NCBI GenBank assembly: GCA_964486935.1
Contig: CAZAPG010000030.1
Span: 1-64,000, forward strand
From: CAZAPG01 sp964486935
GTDB lineage: Bacteria > Chloroflexota > Anaerolineae > 4572-78 > J111
Direction of reading: 5' to 3'
DNA length: 64,000 nucleotides
Shown: positions 32,947-40,540 of the stretch, piece by piece
Layout: the number at the start of each line of letters is the position of its first letter
Numbering within the stretch: the first letter of the stretch is position 1
Made by a program: the position numbers and the translations under genes
Notes under the pieces: generated by a model
Database searches by the model: none
What the model was told of the DNA's origin: nothing
What the model saw: only the letters and a program-made list of their open reading frames with translations

Positions 32947-32977
32947 CGGGCGGCAGCCTAAATCAGACTGTCGCCCG
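32947..32977. repeat. REP-like palindrome, copy B
   Basis: CGGGCGGCAGC and GACTGTCGCCCG form a stem matching copy A in both arms and in the adjacent bases (GCAT/AT-rich flank). It could also end fbaB transcripts, but there is no T-run. Confidence 0.55.
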
Positions 32978-33019
32978 ATAAACATCGTTGTTATCGTTTG
33001 TGCCGGTTGCGGCTAAAAA

Positions 33020-34075
33020 TCAGGCCACGGTAATTTCTTTAGAAAGGTAGACATTCTGAATGTGGTTGAGCAATTTTACGCCTTCGGCCATTGGACGCTG
33101 AAAGGCTTTGCGGCCAGAAATTAGCCCCATGCCGCCGCCGCGTTTGTTGACCACGGCCGTAAAAACGGCTTCGGCAAAATCGTTTTTGCCCGATGCGCCG
33201 CCGGAGTTAATTAAGCCCACGCGCCCCATGTAGTTGTTGGTTACTTGCCAGCGCACCAGGTCGATGGGGTGGTCGGTAATCAGTTCTTCGTACATTTTGG
33301 GGTGAGATTTACCAAAGCCAATGGCCTTGAAACCGCCGTTTTTGGTGGGCAGCTTTTGTTTGATAATGTCTGCCTGAAGCGTAGCGCCCAGGTGGTTGCC
33401 CTGGGCGGAGGTGTCGGCGGCATCGTGGTAGTCAACCCCATCTTTTTTGAAGGCGCTGTTGCGCAGATAGCACCACAACACCGTAGCCAGGCCCAGCTCG
33501 TGGGCGTAAGAGAAGGCCTCGCTGACTTCTTGAATCTGGCGGCCTGACTCCTCGGAGCCAAAGTAGATAGTTGCGCCAACGGCTACCGCGCCCATATCCC
33601 AGGCCTGTTTCATATTGCCAAACATAATTTGGTCGTATTTTTGGGGGTAGGTCATCAACTCGTTGTGGTTGAACTTAACCAAAAACGGGATTTTGTGAGC
33701 ATATTTGCGCGCCACCGACCCCAGCACCCCAAAGGTAGAGGCCACCGCATTGCAGCCGCCCTCGATGGCCAGTTTGACAATGTTTTCGGGGTCAAAATAT
33801 TCCGGGTTGGGCGCAAAACTGGCCCCGCCGGTGTGTTCAACGCCCTGGTCAACCGGCAAAATAGAAAGATAGCCGGTGCCTGCCAGCCGGCCATGGTCAT
33901 ATAGCGATTGGATGCTGCGCAATACCTGCGGGTTGCGGTCTGATTGCTGCCAAACCCGGTCAATAAAATCGGGGCCGGGTACGTGCAGGTTTTCTTTGGG
34001 AATGCCTTTGCAAACGTGGCCTAACAGGTAATCGGCCTTATCGCCAAGCAATTCAATAATTTTGTCCGACATCAT
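33020..34075 (-). CDS. fbaB: Class I fructose-bisphosphate aldolase (FbaB/DhnA type)
   Basis: 351 aa. Schiff-base aldolase of the archaeal/FbaB type: SILPVDQGVEHTGG, VKFNHNELMTYP, GATIYFGSEES, and the C-terminal phosphate-binding GRVGLINSGGASG and ISGRKAFQR. A glycolytic/gluconeogenic enzyme placed inside the leu-cim gene series. It has its own promoter with tandem CRP/FNR-like operators, suggesting oxygen or redox control separate from leucine genes. Confidence 0.93.
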   Translation of the reverse strand: MMSDKIIELLGDKADYLLGHVCKGIPKENLHVPGPDFIDRVWQQSDRNPQVLRSIQSLYDHGRLAGTGYLSILPVDQGVEHTGGASFAPNPEYFDPENIVKLAIEGGCNAVASTFGVLGSVARKYAHKIPFLVKFNHNELMTYPQKYDQIMFGNMKQAWDMGAVAVGATIYFGSEESGRQIQEVSEAFSYAHELGLATVLWCYLRNSAFKKDGVDYHDAADTSAQGNHLGATLQADIIKQKLPTKNGGFKAIGFGKSHPKMYEELITDHPIDLVRWQVTNNYMGRVGLINSGGASGKNDFAEAVFTAVVNKRGGGMGLISGRKAFQRPMAEGVKLLNHIQNVYLSKEITVA

Positions 34076-34129
34076 TTTTGTCCTTTCCGCTCAAACGGCT
34101 TATACAATTGAAAAGAGTGCCTTAAGTTT

Positions 34130-34193
34130 ATATTAAATCTTTTGTTAACGCCGCAATAGTGCAAGATGTCACCTGTGCGGCTGCAATATGTCA
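34130..34193 (-). promoter_or_regulatory. Tandem CRP/FNR-like operators and promoter of fbaB
   Basis: On the minus strand, TGACATATTGCA (plus 34182-34193) and TGACATCTTGCA (plus 34160-34171) have perfect left arms and related right arms; centres are 22 bp apart. The proximal centre is 30.5 bp from a TAATAT -10 (plus 34130-34135), the same geometry as at nrfH. Confidence 0.55.
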
Positions 34194-34201
34194 TTTATTA
34201 G

Positions 34202-34816
34202 TCAGGCTGTAGCCAGCGTGTTCACCCGGTCCGAATGTTGCTGTTCGTAGGTTATCACGGCATCGGCGTGGCTTTGCAGGTAGCCAAGCTGGTCAATGCC
34301 CTGCAAAATACAGGTCTTGCTAAAGTTGTCGATAGGAAAGTTTACTTTGCGGCCATCGGGCAGTTCAACCGTTTGACTTGCCAAATCAATGGTAATTTGG
34401 GTGTTTGGCTCTTCTTCAAGCAGGCTGAGTAGCTGATAGTGGGTCTCTTTATCTACCACCACGGGCAGCAGCCCCAGCTTGAGCGAGTTGTTGCGAAAGA
34501 TGTCGGCAAAGCTGGTGCTGATAACGGCGCGAAAACCGTAGCCCATAATGGCCCAGGGCGCGTGCTCGCGGCTGGAGCCGCAGCCAAAGTTGTCGCCGGC
34601 CACCAGAATTTTGGCCTGTTTGCCTTGCCCGGTGTTGAGGATAAAATCCTCTTTGGGCGAGCCGTCGGCGTTGTAGCGCCAGTCAAAAAACAAATTATCG
34701 CCCAGCCCGTTTTTGTCGGTTACTTTTAGAAAGCGGGCCGGGATAATCTGGTCGGTATCAACATTTTCGGTGGGTATGGCCACCATTTTGGCGGTAAGGC
34801 TGGTAAATTTTTCCAT
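34202..34816 (-). CDS. leuD: 3-Isopropylmalate dehydratase small subunit
   Basis: 204 aa. Partner of LeuC in isomerising 2- to 3-isopropylmalate (or citramalate to 3-methylmalate). Motifs: NVDTDQIIPARFL, AGDNFGCGSSREHAPWA and ISTSFADIFRNNSLKLGLLPV. Separated from leuC by the MOSC gene rather than adjacent to it. Confidence 0.96.
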   Translation of the reverse strand: MEKFTSLTAKMVAIPTENVDTDQIIPARFLKVTDKNGLGDNLFFDWRYNADGSPKEDFILNTGQGKQAKILVAGDNFGCGSSREHAPWAIMGYGFRAVISTSFADIFRNNSLKLGLLPVVVDKETHYQLLSLLEEEPNTQITIDLASQTVELPDGRKVNFPIDNFSKTCILQGIDQLGYLQSHADAVITYEQQHSDRVNTLATA

Positions 34817-34843
34817 TTTTGAATATTTGTTCCTTGTTTGGGT

Positions 34844-35401
34844 TTAAATCTTGGCAATAGTGTCGCCAACTTTAATGGTTCCGGCCCGGATTATCTGGGC
34901 GTAAACGCCCCGCAGGCGCAGTTGCCGGCCCTCTTTAGAGTTGATAAATTTGGCCGCATCTGCGCCAAAGCGGTCAACAAATTTGCTGCAACCCGTATGC
35001 GGAACCTCGGTTATCTCCAAAACAACCGACCCCACGGCCAGGCGTTGGCCGGGCCGCAAATTTTCTTCGCTTAAATCCAGGTCAACATACAAATTGTCTC
35101 CCGCCAGCGGCCAGCGTTCTTTGCTTTGGGCTACCAGGGCAATGGTTCGGGCGTTCATGAGCGTCACTTGCGTTTTGGGGTTAGCGCTGCCATCGGGAAA
35201 AGATAGCGACGTGCGCCGCGTTGGCCAATTATCGCCGTGCAGGCCCAGTTCCGGGCTAAGTTCACATTGTTGCAGGCTAACCCGTTCGTCGTTTTGGGGG
35301 CGAATGACAATACACTCCACCGCCCCTTTATCTTTTGGCGATTGCTTGATTTGGGCCAACCCTGCTTCTAACGCGGCCTGGTTTAGATGTAATGTGTTCA
35401 T
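34844..35401 (-). CDS. MOSC domain protein
   Basis: 185 aa. MOSC (Moco sulfurase C-terminal-like) domain with the conserved Cys in HTGCSKFVDRFG and the NARTIALVA/GDNLYVDLDLS region. Stand-alone MOSC proteins are thought to carry sulfur or bind molybdenum cofactor; the substrate is unknown. Its ATG overlaps the leuC stop as ATGA, so it is translationally coupled within the leuC-leuD pair, an unusual place for it. Confidence 0.85.
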   Translation of the reverse strand: MNTLHLNQAALEAGLAQIKQSPKDKGAVECIVIRPQNDERVSLQQCELSPELGLHGDNWPTRRTSLSFPDGSANPKTQVTLMNARTIALVAQSKERWPLAGDNLYVDLDLSEENLRPGQRLAVGSVVLEITEVPHTGCSKFVDRFGADAAKFINSKEGRQLRLRGVYAQIIRAGTIKVGDTIAKI

Positions 35402-36816
35402 CCCAACATTTTCCTCACATCGGTAATTTCGCCGGTAATGGCCGTGGCGGCGGCGGTTAGGGGGCTGGCCAAAAAGGTGCGCCCGCCTTTGCCCTGGCGA
35501 CCCTCAAAGTTGCGGTTGCTGGTGCTAACGGCGTACTGGCCCGGCGCTAACTGATCGCCATTCATGGCAATGCACATCGAGCAACCGGCTTCGCGCCAGT
35601 CGGCCCCGGCCTCTTTAAAGATTTTGTCCAGCCCTTCGGCTTCGGCCTGAATTTTTACTTGCTGGCTGCCGGGCACAACCATCATCTGCACGTTGCCGGC
35701 CACTTTGCGGCCTTTTATCAGGCTGGCGGCCAGCCGCAGGTCGCTAATACGGGAATTGGTGCAGCTACCCAAAAAGACCACGTCTACCTTTTGCCCCAAC
35801 AGCGATTGGCCGGGGCGCAGATCCATGTATTGCAGCGCCTTTTCCAGGGTTTGGCGCTCGCTTACATCTTTAATGCTGGCCGGGTCGGGCACGCGGTCGG
35901 TAATTTTCATGCCCATGCCGGGGTTGGTGCCGTAGGTAATCATTGGCTCCAGCGTGTTGGCGTCGATGACGATTTCTTTGTCAAACGTTGCGCCGTTGTC
36001 GGTGGGCAGGCTGCGCCATTTTTTAACCGCCGCCTCCCAATTAGCGCCCTTGGGCGCGTGGGGCCGCCCGGCAATGTACTCGATGGTGGTATCATCGGGG
36101 GCAATCATGCCGGCCCGCGCGCCGCCTTCTATCGACATGTTGCAAATGGTCATCCGCTCTTCCATCGACAGGCCGCGAATGGCGCTGCCCATATACTCAA
36201 ATACGTGGCCGGTGCCGCCGCCAATACCAATGCGGGAGATGAGGTTGAGGATAATGTCTTTGGCCGACACCCCGTTGGGCAGGCTGCCTTCAACCCGCAC
36301 GGCGCAGGTTTTGGGCTTTACTTGCAGCAGGCATTGGGTAGCCAGCACGTGCTCAATCTCGCTGGTGCCAATGCCAAAGGCCAGCGCGCCAAAGGCGCCG
36401 TGGGTGCTGGTGTGGCTGTCGCCGCAGACAATGGTCATGCCGGGTTGGGTCAACCCCAGTTCCGGGCCAATCACATGCACAATGCCTCGATTGGGGCTTT
36501 CTAACCCGTGCAGAGGAATGCCAAAATCCTGACAATTCTTTTCAAGCTGGCTAATCTGGTTTAACACCATCATATCAGCAATGGGAATTTCGGGGGGGGT
36601 GGTAGGGATGCCGTGATCCATGGTCGCTACGGTTTTATCGGGGCGACGCACTTTTAACCCCTTTTGGCGCAAACCGGTAAAAGCTTGCGGCGAGGTAACT
36701 TCGTGAATCAGATGCAGGTCAATATAAAGCACGGTTGGGTTGTTTGGTTCCTGCGCAACTACGTGCTCGTCCCAAATTTTTTCAAAAAGCGTTTTGGGGT
36801 GTCCATTGGTTGACAT
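35398..36816 (-). CDS. leuC: 3-Isopropylmalate dehydratase large subunit
   Basis: 472 aa aconitase-family [4Fe-4S] enzyme. Cluster cysteines are visible in VFLGSCTNSRISDLR and in AGCSMCIAMNGD; VCGDSHTSTHGAFGALAFGIGTSE is the family signature. First gene of the minus-strand branched-chain series. With cimA and leuB nearby and no leuA in the window, it may serve both leucine and citramalate-dependent isoleucine synthesis. Confidence 0.96.
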   Translation of the reverse strand: MSTNGHPKTLFEKIWDEHVVAQEPNNPTVLYIDLHLIHEVTSPQAFTGLRQKGLKVRRPDKTVATMDHGIPTTPPEIPIADMMVLNQISQLEKNCQDFGIPLHGLESPNRGIVHVIGPELGLTQPGMTIVCGDSHTSTHGAFGALAFGIGTSEIEHVLATQCLLQVKPKTCAVRVEGSLPNGVSAKDIILNLISRIGIGGGTGHVFEYMGSAIRGLSMEERMTICNMSIEGGARAGMIAPDDTTIEYIAGRPHAPKGANWEAAVKKWRSLPTDNGATFDKEIVIDANTLEPMITYGTNPGMGMKITDRVPDPASIKDVSERQTLEKALQYMDLRPGQSLLGQKVDVVFLGSCTNSRISDLRLAASLIKGRKVAGNVQMMVVPGSQQVKIQAEAEGLDKIFKEAGADWREAGCSMCIAMNGDQLAPGQYAVSTSNRNFEGRQGKGGRTFLASPLTAAATAITGEITDVRKMLG

Positions 36817-36854
36817 TTTATTGCGGTACCTCTGATGATTAATTTGGGTGGGCC

Positions 36855-36884
36855 AGTAAAGTGTGAAACATTATTGCGTGTCAA
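36855..36884 (-). promoter_or_regulatory. Promoter of leuC operon
   Basis: Minus strand TTGACA (plus 36879-36884), 18-bp spacer, TTTACT (plus 36855-36860). The leader (about 32 nt) is too short for a leucine attenuator peptide. Confidence 0.5.
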
Positions 36885-36941
36885 CAAATTAGTTTAGCAC
36901 AATCCGGGATGGCAGACAAACAGCGTGGAGCAGAGGTTGCT

Positions 36942-38240
36942 TTAGCGCCGGTTGGTGGAGCGAACGTTGGCCAGCGCCTGGTCCAATGGGTCGCCATTGT
37001 GGACCACATAGTGGGGTACGTGGCTGGCGGTCAGTTCTATCTCAACCTCCAGGGCGTTGTAGAGCGCGCCAAAACTGTGCGGGTCCAGCACCACGGCCGT
37101 TACCTTAACGCCGCGATTGGCCAGATTTCGGCTGGCGGCAATCCAGTCTATATCTACCGAGGGTGTGACCACAATCACGGTAGTATTGCGGCTAATGCTC
37201 ATCATCTCGGCGGCCAGCACCTCGGCCAGGGGAATGGTGCCGTGGGCCTGGGTTACGGCCAGCATCTCGTAGATGCGGGTCAGTTGGCGTTCGCCCCGGT
37301 CGCTTTGGGCAATCTCTCGGTGGTAAGCGTTGGCGTAGGTAATTAACCCTACGTTACGGTTTTGGTTGAGAAAGTGCTTGCTCAACGAGGCGGCGGCGGC
37401 GATGCCGTATTCTTCGGTGCTGGGGGCCAGTTCAAACTTGGGCATCTGCTCCCAGTGAACTTCTGGCAGGGTTGGCAGCGGAATTTCATCGTAGCTGGGG
37501 CCAACCTGAACGCGCCGCTCCATATCTAAAAGAATCCAGATATCGGCCACAGGGTCCAGTTCAAATTCTTTGACCATCATCCGGCCCGTGCGGGCGGTGC
37601 TGGGCCAATGGATGCGGTTAAAGCTGTCGCCAAACACATAATCGCGCACGCCCGATACGTTGGTGGTTACATAGTGGGTGCGGCGGCGCAGGGCTTCGCC
37701 GCCAATCTGCTCGCCAACAGGGGGTTGAAAGTTGGGCAAATCTACGGCCATGGGGTACACCACCACACTGGTGGTGAAATTTATAGGGAGTTCTTTTTTT
37801 AAGGGAAACAGGCCAAAGGGGTCGCTGCTAAACAGCGTAACCGGCCCAAGGGTAAAGCGCCCCCGCCGAAAGCAGGGGGTGCGGACGTGCCAGCTTTGCT
37901 GGTTTTTGCCTTTGAGGTTAGAAACCACCCGGCTGGCCCGGTGCAGCGGCAGGTCGGAGTCGTCTTTTAATTCAATCCACAGTTTGGGCAGGGGGCCGGT
38001 GTTTTGCAAAATCAGCCGCTCTTCAACAAAGCCGCCCACCTGCACGTGGTTGGTTCGGGTTTGGCGCGTTACCCGCACCCAGTGCAGGTTGAGCCAGGCC
38101 CACAGAAATGATAATATCAAAATTGCGCCAAACAGGTAGGTGAGGTTAAAAAAAATGGGGTGGCCTATAGCCAGCGCTCCGGCCATAGAAATAACAAGAA
38201 TGAGGATGAGGACCCAGCTTTTTTCAAGAGTGCGCAACAT
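36942..38240 (-). CDS. DUF58 family protein (vWA-like)
   Basis: 432 aa. Two N-terminal membrane helices (about 10-50) followed by the DUF58 core with RRTHYVTTNVSGVRDYVFGD and IHWPSTARTGRMMVKEFE, then a vWA-like C-terminal domain. DUF58 proteins pair with MoxR ATPases in chaperone-like assembly of metal or membrane complexes. The MoxR gene precedes it by 6 nt, so they form a two-gene operon; no Bat or transglutaminase genes follow. Confidence 0.9.
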   Translation of the reverse strand: MLRTLEKSWVLILILVISMAGALAIGHPIFFNLTYLFGAILILSFLWAWLNLHWVRVTRQTRTNHVQVGGFVEERLILQNTGPLPKLWIELKDDSDLPLHRASRVVSNLKGKNQQSWHVRTPCFRRGRFTLGPVTLFSSDPFGLFPLKKELPINFTTSVVVYPMAVDLPNFQPPVGEQIGGEALRRRTHYVTTNVSGVRDYVFGDSFNRIHWPSTARTGRMMVKEFELDPVADIWILLDMERRVQVGPSYDEIPLPTLPEVHWEQMPKFELAPSTEEYGIAAAASLSKHFLNQNRNVGLITYANAYHREIAQSDRGERQLTRIYEMLAVTQAHGTIPLAEVLAAEMMSISRNTTVIVVTPSVDIDWIAASRNLANRGVKVTAVVLDPHSFGALYNALEVEIELTASHVPHYVVHNGDPLDQALANVRSTNRR

Positions 38241-38246
38241 ATCCCC

Positions 38247-39200
38247 CTATCGCTGCCCAACGCGCGCGCCGGGCACCTGCACCGAGGAGAGAATATCATT
38301 AATCACTTCTTTGGGGTCTACGTTTTTAATGCGGGCGGCCGGGCTGATGATAAGCCGGTGGGCCAGGGTTGGGCGGGCCAGATATTTGACATCATCGGGG
38401 ATGATGTAGTCTCGGTCTCTAATGGCGGCCAGAGCCTGGCTGGTGCGGTACAGCGCCAGGCTGCCGCGCGGGCTAACCCCCAGGTAAACATCGGGGTGGT
38501 TGCGGGTGGCGGTAGACAGGTTAACGATGTACTCTTTAATTAAATTGTCGGCGTAAACCTGTTTTACGGCTTCCTGGGCCTCTAGCAGTTCATCCTGGCT
38601 GACAACCTGCTCCAGGGTGGTAATGGGGTGAGCAAACTGTTGCGCCCCCAAAATAGAAATTTCGCTCTGTTTATCGGGGTAGCCAATGTGAATACGCAGC
38701 ATAAAGCGGTCAAGCTGGGCTTCGGGCAGGGGAAAGGTGCCTTCATACTCGATGGGGTTTTGGGTGGCCAGCACCAGAAAGGGTTTTTCCATGGGGTAGG
38801 TTTGGCCGTCAACCGTAACCTGCCGCTCTTCCATAGCTTCTAACAGCGAGCTTTGGGTTTTGGGCGTGGCCCGGTTAATCTCGTCGGCCAGCACAATTTG
38901 GGCAAAAACCGGGCCGGGCCGAAATTCAAACTCGTGGGTTTTTTGGTTAAAGACCGACACCCCGGTAACGTCGCTGGGCAGCATATCGGGCGTAAATTGA
39001 ATGCGCCTGAAGGTGCAGCCAATAGAGCGAGCCACGGCGCGGGCCAGAATGGTTTTGCCGGTTCCGGGCACGTCTTCAATCAGAATATGTCCCTGGCACA
39101 GCAAGGCCAGCAGGGTTTGCTCTACCACATTATGCTTGCCAATGATAACTTTTTCAACGTTGTTGATAACCCGTTGAGCGATATTTTTGACAACGTCCAT
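38247..39200 (-). CDS. MoxR family AAA+ ATPase
   Basis: 317 aa. Walker A is EDVPGTGKTILARAVA, Walker B ADEINRATPKTQSSLLEAMEE, sensor 1 ATQNPIEYEGTFPLPEAQLDRF. The chaperone-like ATPase partners the DUF58 protein downstream. ATG 39200 (MDVVKNIAQ) is chosen; AAGGAG is 13 nt upstream, a long spacing. A TATAAT -10 lies at plus 39238-39243. Confidence 0.93.
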   Translation of the reverse strand: MDVVKNIAQRVINNVEKVIIGKHNVVEQTLLALLCQGHILIEDVPGTGKTILARAVARSIGCTFRRIQFTPDMLPSDVTGVSVFNQKTHEFEFRPGPVFAQIVLADEINRATPKTQSSLLEAMEERQVTVDGQTYPMEKPFLVLATQNPIEYEGTFPLPEAQLDRFMLRIHIGYPDKQSEISILGAQQFAHPITTLEQVVSQDELLEAQEAVKQVYADNLIKEYIVNLSTATRNHPDVYLGVSPRGSLALYRTSQALAAIRDRDYIIPDDVKYLARPTLAHRLIISPAARIKNVDPKEVINDILSSVQVPGARVGQR

Positions 39201-39344
39201 AGTTTTGGGGGGACTCCTTGTTGGGGATGGTTTGGCAATTATACCAGCTTTAAGCCAAATGATAAACAAAAAAAATGAAGAATAGCTTAACCCGGTTCAT
39301 TTTATCACAGTTGCGCCTGCGCTGCGAGTCGAGCAGGAGAGGGA

Positions 39345-39385
39345 AATATGAAAAGTAGAGGCAAACAGGTTGCCCCTACTTTTTG
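39345..39385 (-). terminator. Probable terminator of the PFOR/DHOD-like unit
   Basis: AAAAGTAGAGGCAA (39351-39364) pairs with TTGCCCCTACTTTT (39370-39383), with one mismatch on the plus strand (wobble on the minus). There is a short T-run on each side. Confidence 0.55.
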
Positions 39386-39400
39386 GCAAAAGCAAATTGT

Positions 39401-40417
39401 TTAATAAGCAAGCTGGCCGGTTGGGTCGGGCCGCCAGGAGTGGAGGACTTTCATGTAGTTGGCCCGTTCAAAAGCGGCCGGCTCGGCTACGCGCAAGTGG
39501 CTCATGCTGCCCTGCATCTGCGCTACAGACTCGTACTCGTGCTCTTCCATCCAGTCGGTCATGTTTTGCAAAATTTCGGTCAGGCGGTCGATGCCGTGTT
39601 TCAGCAGTTCCGAGGCCAGCATGGTTACTTTGGCCCCGGCCATTAATCCTTTCAGCACGTCATAATGGGTATGGACGCCGCTGGTAATGGCAAAATCAAC
39701 CGGAACCTTGCCATACAAAATAGCTACCCAGCGCAGCGGTAGCCGCAACTCATGCGAGCTGCTTAAAACCAGATGCGGGGTCACTTCCAGGTTTTCCAAA
39801 TCAAAATCGGGCTGGTAAAAGCGGTTAAACAATACCAGCGCGTCGGCCCCGGTTTGGGCCAACTGGTAAGCCATATTGGCCGTGGCGCTAAAATAGGGGC
39901 TAAGCTTAACCGCCACCGGAATAGTGACGCTGTTTTTGACATCCTGCACCACATCCAGATACATTTGTTCAACTTCAGCGCCGGGCATACCAATATCGGT
40001 GGGAATGTAGTAGATGTTCAATTCCAGGCCATCGGCGCCGGCTTCCTGAATTCGCTTGGCGTATTCAATCCAGCCGCCGGTAGAAACGCCGTTCAGGCTG
40101 CCGATGATGGGGATGTCCACCGTCATTTTAGCCCGGTTAATCAGGTTCAGGTAGCGTTCCGGGCCAACGTGGTAATGTTCCATATCGGGAAAGTAATCCA
40201 GCGCCTCGGCAAAGCTATCAACACCGTAGCTCAGGTAATGGTCTAACGATTGGCTCTGCCAGCTAATCTGCTCCTCAAAGAGCGAGTACATGACAATGGC
40301 GGCTGCGCCCGCTTCCTCCAGCCGGTAGATATTATCCAGACTTTCTGACAGTGGCGAGGCCGAAGCCACGAGCGGATTTTTTAAAGTCATGCCCATGTAG
40401 GTGGTGGTCAGGTCCAT
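39401..40417 (-). CDS. Dihydroorotate dehydrogenase-like flavoprotein
   Basis: 338 aa FMN TIM-barrel of the DHOD/PreA type: TTTYMGMTLKNPLVASASPL, IIGSLNGVSTGGW, GLELNIYYIP, VAVKLSPYFS and DFAITSGVH. It lacks the full set of orotate-binding features, so pyrimidine synthesis is unlikely. Such proteins are often adjacent to nifJ-type PFOR, as here (123 bp away, same strand), suggesting an electron-transfer or redox role connected to pyruvate oxidation. The exact reaction is not known to me. Confidence 0.85.
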   Translation of the reverse strand: MDLTTTYMGMTLKNPLVASASPLSESLDNIYRLEEAGAAAIVMYSLFEEQISWQSQSLDHYLSYGVDSFAEALDYFPDMEHYHVGPERYLNLINRAKMTVDIPIIGSLNGVSTGGWIEYAKRIQEAGADGLELNIYYIPTDIGMPGAEVEQMYLDVVQDVKNSVTIPVAVKLSPYFSATANMAYQLAQTGADALVLFNRFYQPDFDLENLEVTPHLVLSSSHELRLPLRWVAILYGKVPVDFAITSGVHTHYDVLKGLMAGAKVTMLASELLKHGIDRLTEILQNMTDWMEEHEYESVAQMQGSMSHLRVAEPAAFERANYMKVLHSWRPDPTGQLAY

Positions 40418-40540
40418 AGTTTGTTCTCCTTAAGAACCATAAAAAAACGGGGTCATTTTGCCGGGAGATTGGAGATAGATGCCCAATCCCTAAATCTCCC
40501 GCTTGCGCAGGTTTTTTTTGCATACCCTTTACTCGAACTT

